DNA of 11,302 nt from Deltaproteobacteria bacterium (GTDB lineage: Bacteria; Desulfobacterota; DSM-4660; Desulfatiglandales; HGW-15). Below the pieces are notes generated by a model. It worked only from the letters and a program-made list of their open reading frames with translations, did no database searches and was not told the DNA's origin. Shown here in pieces: positions 4,583 through 11,302 of the stretch; position 1 is the stretch's first letter, and the number at the start of each line of letters is the position of its first letter. The translations under genes were made by a program, and so were the position numbers. The stretch spans positions 3,647,037-3,658,338 of the forward strand of contig CP070840.1 of NCBI GenBank assembly GCA_020342025.1, written 5' to 3'.

Positions 4583-6019
4583 ATGATAGAGCGCTGGTCA
4601 AAACCCAACGGCTACAGACAGGTCCTGGCCATCAGCCTACCGTTGGTGGCTTCTATGGGCTCGATCACCCTTATGCACTTTACCGACCGCATGTTTCTGG
4701 CCAACTACTCTCTGGATGCCATCGCCGCTGCACTGCCGGCCGGGATTGCCTCCTTCACAAGTATTGCCTTCTTTATGGGCGTTGCCAATTACACGAACGC
4801 CTTTGTGGCGCAGTACACTGGGGCGCGGGCCCTTAACAGGGTGGGCGCAGCATTATGGCAGGGCATCTACTTCTCTTTGCTGGCAGCCCTTTTCCTCGCC
4901 TCACTCTACTTTGTCTCTGGAGCGCTGTTCAATTTCATCGGGCACTCCGCAGACGTACGCGCCCTTGAGGTGACCTATTTCAACATTCTCACCCTTGGCG
5001 CGGGGCTGGTAGTCTTGGGCTCGGCTTTGGCCTGCTTCTACACGGGCCGGGGATTAACCAGGACGGTCATGCTCGTTCACATGGCCGGCGCTGCCATCAA
5101 TATCCCATTGGACTACTGTCTCATAAACGGCGTTGGCCCCTTTCCGGAACTTGGAATCGTGGGGGCGGCCATAGCCACGGTGACCGCCTCACTCACCATT
5201 GTGACCATCTTCAGCCTACTCATATTCAGCCCAAACAACCGCGCAAGGTTTGGGACCTGGAAGAACAGGGCCTTAGACAGAGAGCTCTTCGGAAGGCTGA
5301 TGCGTTACGGCCTGCCCAGCGGCACCCAGTTCTTTCTGGAGATCTTCGGGATAACTTTCTTTATACAGATGCTTGGCCGACTGGGGGACCTGGAGTTGGC
5401 CGCCTCCAATATCGTACTTGCCATAGAGATGCTTGCCTTTCTGCCCATGGTCGGCTTTCACATTGGCAATGCCACCTTGGTTGGCCAGGCTATCGGGCGG
5501 GGTCGGCCTGAGGAGGGTGTCTATTCAACCTCCAGTGCACTGCACATTACCATGGCCTACATGATGCTGCTTGCCGCTGCTTTCGTGCTGGCCCCGGAAC
5601 CACTGCTCAACCTCTTCAGGGGCGATAATCATACGCCTGCCCAATATGCCGAAATCATGGATCAGGGCGTGATCTTGATGCGTTTCGTGGCCGTGTTCTG
5701 CTTTTTCGACGCCCTTAATCTCATCTTCTCCGGGGCCATCAAGGGGGCTGGGGACACGAGGTTTATCATGTGGACCATTGCCGCGTTATCCCTTGGCGTG
5801 ATGATAGTCCCCGTCTACCTGGCTGTCGAGGTGATCGGGGCCGGCATTTACACGGCTTGGACTCTGGCCACGCTTTACATCAGCGCCTTGGGGATCGCAT
5901 TCATGCTGCGTTACCGCCAGGGCAAATGGAAGGGAATGCGCGTGATCGAGGCTCAGCCCGTTGTTTCAGGGGGTAGCGTTAGAGGCTCTGTGGTTTTGGA
6001 TCGTGGACCAGGGGCTTGA
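4583..6019 (+). CDS. MATE family efflux transporter
   Basis: A 478-aa inner-membrane protein, normal length for MATE (multidrug and toxic compound extrusion) transporters, which export cationic or hydrophobic compounds in exchange for Na+ or H+. About twelve membrane segments fall in two similar halves. The first half opens with 'LPLVASMGSITLMHFTDRMFLA' (D35-R36, the usual TM1 acidic position) and 'FVAQYTGAR' (74-82). The second half repeats the pattern with 'YGLPSGTQFFLEIFGITFF' and 'NATLVGQAIGRGRPEEG', and ends with 'GAIKGAGDTRF'. The 25 or so residues after the last helix are hydrophilic and not family-typical. The ATG at 4583 has no good ribosome site, so expression may be weak. It is followed by the MBL-fold and PilZ genes on the same strand, with a 105-base gap, so they may be independent. 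Substrate and coupling ion cannot be told from sequence. Confidence 0.92.
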   Translation: MIERWSKPNGYRQVLAISLPLVASMGSITLMHFTDRMFLANYSLDAIAAALPAGIASFTSIAFFMGVANYTNAFVAQYTGARALNRVGAALWQGIYFSLLAALFLASLYFVSGALFNFIGHSADVRALEVTYFNILTLGAGLVVLGSALACFYTGRGLTRTVMLVHMAGAAINIPLDYCLINGVGPFPELGIVGAAIATVTASLTIVTIFSLLIFSPNNRARFGTWKNRALDRELFGRLMRYGLPSGTQFFLEIFGITFFIQMLGRLGDLELAASNIVLAIEMLAFLPMVGFHIGNATLVGQAIGRGRPEEGVYSTSSALHITMAYMMLLAAAFVLAPEPLLNLFRGDNHTPAQYAEIMDQGVILMRFVAVFCFFDALNLIFSGAIKGAGDTRFIMWTIAALSLGVMIVPVYLAVEVIGAGIYTAWTLATLYISALGIAFMLRYRQGKWKGMRVIEAQPVVSGGSVRGSVVLDRGPGA

Positions 6020-6124
6020 CAAAGCGCACTGAAAGAGCGACTAGGTATATCTTGTGAAGACCCGCAGAAGAGAGAAAGAAGTGGCCATATTCTACGTTTT
6101 GGGGTGATAGGGGTGGCAATCCAG

Positions 6125-6955
6125 ATGAGATGGCTAGGAACGGCCTGCTTTGAGATCGTTCTGCCCAACAGGAAGACCCTAATTATTGACCCTTACTTGG
6201 ATGATTCGGTAAGTGCACCGATCACCTCGGGCGAGATAAAAGGCTGCGACTATATTTTCCTCACCCACGGGCACTATGACCACGTCCTTGATGTGGGCAA
6301 ACTGACCAAACGCTACAAACCTAAGATCTTTTGTAGCGATGTGGTGGCCACTTCGTTGACGGGGCATCAGGGTGTACCCCCTGAGCTCATCACCAGGGTG
6401 AAGTGGGGCGAGATCATTCGTGAGGAAGGTCTGAAGGTGGAGGTTTTGAAGGGATATCATGTGGAATTCGCCAAGGAGTACAAGCGGGTGACCGGAGAGG
6501 ACATGGCAGGCGATGGTCCAGAACCATTCAGTATGATCAAAAAAGCAGTCACAGCTCTGTTTGGCTCTGACCGATTCCCCGAGCAGTTTGCGGACTGGAT
6601 GAAGTGGTATCCGCAGGGGGAGCAACTCAACTTTGTCTTTGATCCGGCGGGGGGCAGGCGGATATATATGGCAGGGTCTTATCCGGAGCCGAGCATCATC
6701 CAGGTGGCGAAACAGGCCAAGGCCCATATTACTTTGTTACAGGTATTGCCGGGGAACATATTGCCCGGCCTGGAGGAGCAAACCGCCAGCCTGGCCATGG
6801 CGTCCGGCTGCCAGATCGCCGTCCCTCAACATCATGATCCCCTGATGGAGGGGGCCAGGAAGGTTGACCTGACCCAATTGAAAAGGATATTTACAGAGAG
6901 GACAGACATTACGTTCCAGGAATTCCTGCCTGGGAAATGGTACAGCTTTGACTAA
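6125..6955 (+). CDS. MBL-fold (UlaG-like) metal-dependent hydrolase
   Basis: A 276-aa metallo-beta-lactamase-fold protein of the UlaG/L-ascorbate-6-phosphate lactonase-like group. It begins 'MRWLGTACFEI' and 'LIIDPYLDD', typical first strands. The metal motif HxHxDH is complete in 'FLTHGHYDHVLD' (H48, H50, D52, H53). The next candidate ligand is H112 in 'KGYHVEF', and the last is H236 or H237 in 'VPQHHDP'. The position that is usually Asp (G-D-T) reads 'YMAGSYPE', with S185 in place of the bridging aspartate, so metal binding may be altered. An insert of about 55 residues (115-170) separates strands that are close in UlaG. I choose ATG 6125 because AGGGGTGG lies upstream at a good distance; an in-frame GTG at 6104 would add seven residues. 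The PilZ gene follows within 22 bases and is probably cotranscribed. Substrate unknown. Confidence 0.88.
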   Translation: MRWLGTACFEIVLPNRKTLIIDPYLDDSVSAPITSGEIKGCDYIFLTHGHYDHVLDVGKLTKRYKPKIFCSDVVATSLTGHQGVPPELITRVKWGEIIREEGLKVEVLKGYHVEFAKEYKRVTGEDMAGDGPEPFSMIKKAVTALFGSDRFPEQFADWMKWYPQGEQLNFVFDPAGGRRIYMAGSYPEPSIIQVAKQAKAHITLLQVLPGNILPGLEEQTASLAMASGCQIAVPQHHDPLMEGARKVDLTQLKRIFTERTDITFQEFLPGKWYSFD

Positions 6956-6977
6956 GGGCGTAGAGTTTGGGTCTCTT

Positions 6978-7697
6978 ATGACTACTTCAAGCAAAGAATA
7001 CAGAAAGTTAAATATTGCAGAGGCCGTGGTGGAGTATGTCAGGGGTATGTCGGAAGAGGAGCGGGAAGTCCTCCTGAAAGACTTGCTTGAAGAGGAAATA
7101 GAGGGTCGCGGGAAAAGGGTTTTCAAAAGGGTGCCTGTTTTCACTACGGTGAATTACGCTGTGGAGGGACGGGCCTACCAGGATTTCGTCAGGAATGTGG
7201 GGGCTGGAGGTGTATTTATTGAAACCCCTGAACGCTTCTCTATGGGCCAAAGGGTTTCACTGACTTTCTCTCTTCCAAATTACCCCAGGGCCATAAAGAT
7301 TGAAGGGGAAATTATCAGGACCACACCGAAGGGGTTTGGGATTGAGTTCAAGGTAGCTGAAAGGAGAAAATGGCAGCGATTCGAAGTAACCGAAGCTCTG
7401 CTTGCTGTCATTGATGATCCTTTTCCTCAGTTAGGTGAAATAAGCGATATTAGCGAGGATGGCCTTTCATTTCGGTACTCTGCGAACAAAAGCCTTTTGA
7501 AGGGACTCTCTCATTTGGACATATTTCTGGTCAAGAGTCGTTCGGGGATGCGAGATCTGGCGGTCGTGCCTAAATGGGAGGTGAATATATCTGGAAAAAT
7601 GAGGAGGCAGGGTGTTCAATTTCGTGGGCTGAGGGATAAACAGAAATCTCAACTGAGAAGCGTCATTGAGCAATCCACCCAATATGGAAAGGGCTAA
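6978..7697 (+). CDS. Tandem PilZ-domain protein (c-di-GMP receptor)
   Basis: A 239-aa soluble protein with two PilZ domains after an acidic helical region (about 1-45). Domain 1 (about 46-125) starts with R47-VFK-R51, the RxxxR c-di-GMP loop, and has 'NVGAGG' (73-78) where the second motif is normally D/NxSxxG, so Ser is replaced by Gly. Domain 2 (about 128-235) has R130-KWQ-R134 and a perfect DxSxxG in 'DISEDGLSF' (157-162). Both loops needed for c-di-GMP binding are therefore present, with domain 2 the more canonical. Such proteins relay c-di-GMP levels to partners controlling motility, surface or secretion functions; the partner is not visible. ATG 6978 is preferred; an in-frame TTG at 6948 would overlap the MBL stop. 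Neither has a strong ribosome site. The gap to the MBL gene is 22 bases, suggesting translational coupling or one transcript. Confidence 0.88.
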   Translation: MTTSSKEYRKLNIAEAVVEYVRGMSEEEREVLLKDLLEEEIEGRGKRVFKRVPVFTTVNYAVEGRAYQDFVRNVGAGGVFIETPERFSMGQRVSLTFSLPNYPRAIKIEGEIIRTTPKGFGIEFKVAERRKWQRFEVTEALLAVIDDPFPQLGEISDISEDGLSFRYSANKSLLKGLSHLDIFLVKSRSGMRDLAVVPKWEVNISGKMRRQGVQFRGLRDKQKSQLRSVIEQSTQYGKG

Positions 7698-7860
7698 ATC
7701 TATCGGGAACTCCCATATTTTACTCCCTTTCGCCAGAATGCCTCATGGCTTGTCAGAACGAAGTGGAGATTCCGTTTCAGCGGGGCCACGGATCGGCCCT
7801 AACGTGAAAGGGCACGCACTGAGGCCCATTACCATTTGCCGTTCAGTTTGCGCTGCTATG

Positions 7861-9123
7861 CTACTTCCTCTCTAGTATGGCACATATTCCCAATCCTCCT
7901 CCTCCGCAAATTGTCAGAAGACCGTGCCTGACATCGCGTCGTACCATTTCATGAATCAGCGTGGTGAGCCTCATGGCTCCTGTGGCCCCAATGGGATGAC
8001 CCAAAGAAATCCCTGATCCATTCACATTGACCTTGGCATCCAAATCTTTCTCTTGAATACCCATCAGCTTGGCATCGGCAAGTGCTTGTACCGCGAAGGC
8101 TTCCTGGATTTCGATGAGATCCATCTGTTCTAAGGTGAGCCCTGCCTTTCCCAAGGCCTTATTCACGGCCACAGGTACCGCGGGATAAGTGAGTGTCGGG
8201 TCCGCTGCAGCCACAGCGAAAGATTTGAAATAGACCAACGGCTTCGCCTCGTGTTCCTCGGCCTTCTTCGGGGTTGTCAGTACGAGGGCCGCAGCGCCAT
8301 CATTTTCACTGGATGAGTTGCCCGCCGTGCAGACACCGTCCGGATAGACAGTTCTGAGCGTGGCGAGTTTCTCTAGCGTTGTATCACGGCGTGGTGTTTC
8401 ATCTGTATCAATGACCACCTCTCCTTGCTTTTGTTTTAGAGATAAAGGCACAATCTCTTGTGCAAATCTTCCTGAGTCTATTGCCTCAATCGCTCTTTGG
8501 TGGGAGCGAAATGCCCATTTATCGGCCTCTTCACGGCTTATGCCTTCCTCTTTAGCGGCTGTCTCAGCCCAGGTCATCATCGCATTAAGCTCACCGAAAC
8601 GTTCAATGGGTTGATGCATTGGCCTGCCGCGCTGTATTCTGTCGTAAAAAGGGAGTCCCCAGAGAGACAAACTTCCGTGCTGTCGGGGGAAAAATCCCCA
8701 CTTGGGATCCATCTTACCTCCCACGCCCCACTTGATATATTCACCCGGGATATAAAACTCAGCCCGACTCATGCTGTCGGCGCCGCCCGCAACGACAATT
8801 TCCGCATTCTCTGTTTGTATCTGCATGGCGGCTGTCCAGACGGACTGAAGGCCCGAGCAGCAGCGTCTATCAAGAGTAAGACCAGGCACTTCTAATGGCC
8901 ATCCTGCCTCAAGAAGCGCTAAACGGGCAAGATTTGGGGATTCGCCATTGGCAAAAGACTGTCCCAAGATCACCTCGTCCACGTCTTCGGGTCTAATATT
9001 CGCCCTTTTAGCCACTTCATTGAGAACAACTGCCGCCAGTTTTTCCACGGGAACCTCCCGCAACGCTCCGCAATAGGCTCCAATAGGCGTTCGAACTGCA
9101 CTTGTTGCTACCACTTCCTGCAT
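7861..9123 (-). CDS. Thiolase family protein (acetyl-CoA acetyltransferase-like)
   Basis: A 420-aa thiolase, normal to slightly long (about 390-430). Thiolases join two acyl-CoA units or split a 3-ketoacyl-CoA in beta-oxidation, ketone-body or storage-polymer metabolism. Key motifs: 'DRRCCSGLQSV' with nucleophile C88, 'TAGNSSSENDGAAAL' (266-280), 'VNVNGSGISLGHPIGATGA' with catalytic H376, and 'CGGGGLGIC' with the proton-donor C406. One usual catalytic position differs: the NEAF motif reads 'IQEAFA', with Q340 where Asn (or His) normally holds the catalytic water. The variable loop (about 130-175) is rich in aromatics and glycine and may set chain-length preference. ATG 9123 has a textbook AAAGGAGGT site. 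It lies 24 bases after the TauE/SafE gene on the same strand and is likely in its operon. Physiological direction and substrate cannot be decided here. Confidence 0.92.
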   Translation of the reverse strand: MQEVVATSAVRTPIGAYCGALREVPVEKLAAVVLNEVAKRANIRPEDVDEVILGQSFANGESPNLARLALLEAGWPLEVPGLTLDRRCCSGLQSVWTAAMQIQTENAEIVVAGGADSMSRAEFYIPGEYIKWGVGGKMDPKWGFFPRQHGSLSLWGLPFYDRIQRGRPMHQPIERFGELNAMMTWAETAAKEEGISREEADKWAFRSHQRAIEAIDSGRFAQEIVPLSLKQKQGEVVIDTDETPRRDTTLEKLATLRTVYPDGVCTAGNSSSENDGAAALVLTTPKKAEEHEAKPLVYFKSFAVAAADPTLTYPAVPVAVNKALGKAGLTLEQMDLIEIQEAFAVQALADAKLMGIQEKDLDAKVNVNGSGISLGHPIGATGAMRLTTLIHEMVRRDVRHGLLTICGGGGLGICAILERK

Positions 9124-9147
9124 AACATACCTCCTTTCAAGATCTTC

Positions 9148-9915
9148 TCATGGGCCCCTTAAGATCATCCTACTAAGGGTCATTCCCAGAGAGGTCAGAC
9201 CGCTTGCTAGTATTAACGAGAGCGCCAGCTTTATGAATAGAGTACTACTCAACCTGGCAAATATGGCATCGCCCACATAGAAACCCAAAACGCCAGCGGG
9301 GATGAGGGAGACAGCGATAACTAGCCGGTGACCCACGGTAACGCCCGTGAATAAATGAGAAAAAAGACACAGTACGCCAATAATAAGGAAGAAAAGGGCC
9401 ACAGTGGCCCTAAAGACCTCCTTGGGCCAGCCCTGATTGGCCAAAAAGATTATGATCGGGGGTCCCCCCATCCCCACACCGGCGGTTAAAACGCCACCGG
9501 CAAAGCCAAATCCACACGAGGCGAGCAGCTCTTTCTTGAATCGTCTGGAGTAACCTAAGAGTAACAGGGCAGAGAAAATTATCGAGACAACGGCGATCAA
9601 TGACCTCGTTACAAATGACGGTGCGACGAGCAGTAAGTAGGAACCCAAGGGTAATCCCAAAACGGCAGGCGAGACTAAAAGAAGAAGCCGCCTCAGGTCA
9701 ATATAACTCCTCGCATGGTAGCCTACTAGCCCTACACTGCTCATTCCTGTAACCAACACGATGACTACCACCAACTTTGGATCCAAGAAGATCGCAAGAA
9801 GGGGTCCAGCCACGAGGGCGGCACCAAACCCTGTCATCCCTTGGATGACGTTCCCCAATAAGACAACGAGAAACACAAGAAACCACAAACTGCTCAAAGG
9901 TATCAGGCTTTCCAT
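9148..9915 (-). CDS. TauE/SafE family membrane permease (TSUP)
   Basis: A 255-aa inner-membrane protein with about eight hydrophobic segments. It carries both half-motifs of the TauE/SafE (toluene sulfonate uptake permease) family: 'GNVIQGMTGFGAALVAGP' (21-38) and 'GFAGGVLTAGVGMGGPPII' (137-155), the duplicated glycine-rich signatures at matching places in the two halves. Members are proposed to move sulfite, sulfoacetate or other small organic anions; none of that is settled for this branch. Length is normal. ATG 9915 has only a weak GGGATGG site. It precedes the thiolase gene by 24 bases, so the pair is probably one operon. A permease next to a thiolase could bring in or remove an acid handled as a CoA ester, but this is context-based inference. 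The charged tip 'MILRGP' ends the protein normally. Confidence 0.88.
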   Translation of the reverse strand: MESLIPLSSLWFLVFLVVLLGNVIQGMTGFGAALVAGPLLAIFLDPKLVVVIVLVTGMSSVGLVGYHARSYIDLRRLLLLVSPAVLGLPLGSYLLLVAPSFVTRSLIAVVSIIFSALLLLGYSRRFKKELLASCGFGFAGGVLTAGVGMGGPPIIIFLANQGWPKEVFRATVALFFLIIGVLCLFSHLFTGVTVGHRLVIAVSLIPAGVLGFYVGDAIFARLSSTLFIKLALSLILASGLTSLGMTLSRMILRGP

Positions 9916-9969
9916 TCAAACCCATCCCAAGCGCGTCCTTACCTCTCGGTCTGCAGCCAACATTCAACA

Positions 9970-9981
9970 TCAATTAATTGA
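9970..9981. repeat. Perfect 12-bp AT-rich palindrome upstream of the TauE/SafE gene
   Basis: TCAATTAATTGA is its own reverse complement and lies about 55 bases before the TauE/SafE start on the minus strand. An outer ACATC/GATGT pair frames it loosely (9967-9989). It is a reasonable candidate operator for the TauE/SafE-thiolase pair, with no direct evidence of a regulator. Confidence 0.35.
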
Positions 9982-10101
9982 AAGGATGTCTACGAATCAG
10001 ACACATTAGTTCTGGACTAGTTTTCGGGGGTCAGACCAGCATTACATCGTTTAACAATGCGGTAAAACCTTTCTAACATTAGCCTTGCCCCAGGAATATT
10101 T

Positions 10102-11302
10102 TTAGATCACATGAAAGAGCGGGCGAAAGGGAGTAGACCAAAAATCGGGACATGCCACTACCACAGGATTTTTTCCTACGATCTTTTCAGCCATTTTCCA
10201 AGCGTCGTCAAAATTAACCGTAGGGATGCAACCCATATCTCTGACAGCACCCGGTCCTCCCGGTCCTTCAACTTGTGCAGGAGCGTTATTAACCTCTGTT
10301 GAAGGCACTCCAGCAAAAATTACTTTACTCGCTCGATTAAGAATATATTCGCTTTCATAAAGAAGCCAAAAAGGATGTAAGGGAGCATAAGCATGACAAA
10401 ATCTATACTTGAAAATAAGGTCTTCTCTATGCAGAAATTCCTCTTCGTACTTCATTAAGTCACGACAAGAATGGCAACCCCTGTAAAGTTGAAGCACCTC
10501 CGAATAAGAAGGGTGGGCACGGCTGTCCATGAGACCGGTACACCTAGTTAAAGCAATAACGACTCCTCCCTCCCGTAAAAGATGCTTATTGCGCCAAATC
10601 CGAGGCGGCGTGCAAGCAAAGGCTAGGCTGATTAGCGAATTGCTGGTTTCTCCGTAATGAACAAACCTGGGCAGCCCAACTAGAAACACATCTGCTTGAG
10701 GGACCTCAACAGTGAACAAGTTGTCGCAAGTATCCCAGGTCGGTTCGTTAAGCTCGGGTGAATACCCAGCAAAGACATACGCAATCTCGGCGCCTTCACC
10801 AAGTATAGCGTCGACATAGAAAACCCTCTTGCCTGTTGCTTTCTCAATTTGTGCCATTATAGCTTGCTTGTGATTCCTGTAGAGCATCTTTCCTGGGTCT
10901 CCATGACAAGATTCCTTATGATTCACTACAGGGAAACCGTGAGTGGAGGCTGTACTTCTTGCACTCCCCAACCCTCCTACTACACCAGTACCAGTGTAAC
11001 CCCCCCAGTTGGTCGGACTGATTTGTCCGCAATAGATGAACAGATCGGCTTCTTCCAGAAGGATGTTAAATTCGACGTGATCTCCCAATTCACTGATACC
11101 CATATACTTTAGACCACTTGAATCGTGGCAATCATGGCTTAATATTCTTGAATGACTGTCGAGCGGCCGAAATCTGTTATATATTTCATTTCCATAATAA
11201 TTTTTGAGGTGGGTATCGGGCCATTTAGGATGATTACCACCGGCACACAAAAGAAACACATTCTCATCGTTGATACCTGCTTCATTCAGTATTTCCATGA
11301 TT
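10102..11302 (-). CDS. LarA/DUF2088-like protein lacking key LarA residues, 5' end outside the window
   Basis: The frame is open to the right edge, so the start lies beyond it; numbering here begins at the Met at 11298 (398 residues visible). LarA proteins are about 420-430 aa and have some 70 residues before this point, so most of the gene is present. The overall pattern fits LarA: 'VFLLCAGGNHP' (14-24), 'SHDCHD' (54-59), 'ADLFIYCGQISPTNWGGYTG' (84-103), 'VFAGYSPE' (175-182) and a second Rossmann-like half. LarA is a nickel-pincer lactate racemase. In my alignment the cofactor lysine (K184 of the T. thermosaccharolyticum enzyme, in GYSGGxK) falls on V106 of 'GYTGTGVV', His174 on T96, and Arg75 on P24 or K25. 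The His108 (H55) and probably His200 (H120) positions remain. Twelve cysteines, including CHSC at 275-278, are unusual. Nickel-pincer racemase activity therefore looks unlikely. Confidence 0.75.
   Translation of the reverse strand, partial: IMEILNEAGINDENVFLLCAGGNHPKWPDTHLKNYYGNEIYNRFRPLDSHSRILSHDCHDSSGLKYMGISELGDHVEFNILLEEADLFIYCGQISPTNWGGYTGTGVVGGLGSARSTASTHGFPVVNHKESCHGDPGKMLYRNHKQAIMAQIEKATGKRVFYVDAILGEGAEIAYVFAGYSPELNEPTWDTCDNLFTVEVPQADVFLVGLPRFVHYGETSNSLISLAFACTPPRIWRNKHLLREGGVVIALTRCTGLMDSRAHPSYSEVLQLYRGCHSCRDLMKYEEEFLHREDLIFKYRFCHAYAPLHPFWLLYESEYILNRASKVIFAGVPSTEVNNAPAQVEGPGGPGAVRDMGCIPTVNFDDAWKMAEKIVGKNPVVVACPDFWSTPFRPLFHVI

Noticed and set aside
6016..6021. Perfect TTGACA overlapping the MATE stop as a promoter for the MBL-PilZ pair
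   Set aside because: The nearest -10-like sequence (TATATC at 6046) is 24 bases away, too far, and nothing suitable lies at 16-18 bases.
6179..6727. 182-aa minus-strand open frame
   Set aside because: It lies wholly opposite the MBL gene, which has intact family motifs; its translation shows no domain.
7698..7860. Short frame MACQNEVEIPFQ (from about 7743) and hairpin GGGCC/GGCCC after the PilZ gene
   Set aside because: The frame is 20 codons with no ribosome site, and the 5-bp stem has no T-tract, so neither a gene nor a terminator is supported.

Overview
The window looks like a stretch of chromosome from a Gram-negative bacterium of roughly 50% GC, most likely Desulfobacterota (former Deltaproteobacteria) or a relative. 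The pointers are a tandem-PilZ protein, a sigma-54-type promoter, a lipobox lipoprotein, strong AGGAGG-type ribosome sites, and a mix of thiolase, TauE/SafE and LarA-like genes. This placement is an inference from gene families. I see no rRNA, tRNA, CRISPR array, transposase or phage gene.

Layout, left to right. (1) The 3' part of a TPR-repeat gene enters from the left edge. Its last codons run into a 31-residue remnant that looks like the C-terminus of MetF. A 315-base non-coding stretch follows, with a perfect 14-bp palindrome and two facing arrays of an 8-base repeat. (2) A minus-strand operon reads PPOX-like flavin-binding protein, TfoX N-terminal-domain protein, YajD-type HNH protein. 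(3) Transcribed away from that operon is a 57-aa lipoprotein gene. It sits behind a near-consensus sigma-54 promoter, with four GACA-ending decamers about 100-135 bp upstream of the predicted start site. (4) A pirin gene follows. (5) Then comes a 472-base region with a decayed thioredoxin-like fragment that still carries CGPC. (6) Three plus-strand genes follow: a MATE transporter, an MBL-fold hydrolase and a tandem-PilZ c-di-GMP receptor. (7) Facing them is a minus-strand pair, TauE/SafE permease then thiolase. (8) A LarA/DUF2088-like gene runs in from the right edge, also on the minus strand.

How the genes fit together. Most are short units of one to three genes with unrelated predicted roles, so this is not one visible pathway. 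The best regulatory unit is the sigma-54/GACA/lipoprotein module. The most unusual protein is the LarA-like one. It keeps the family's overall pattern but, in my alignment from memory, lacks the lysine that carries the nickel-pincer cofactor and one catalytic histidine. Two gene fragments, MetF-like and thioredoxin-like, indicate past rearrangement in the left 4.5 kb.
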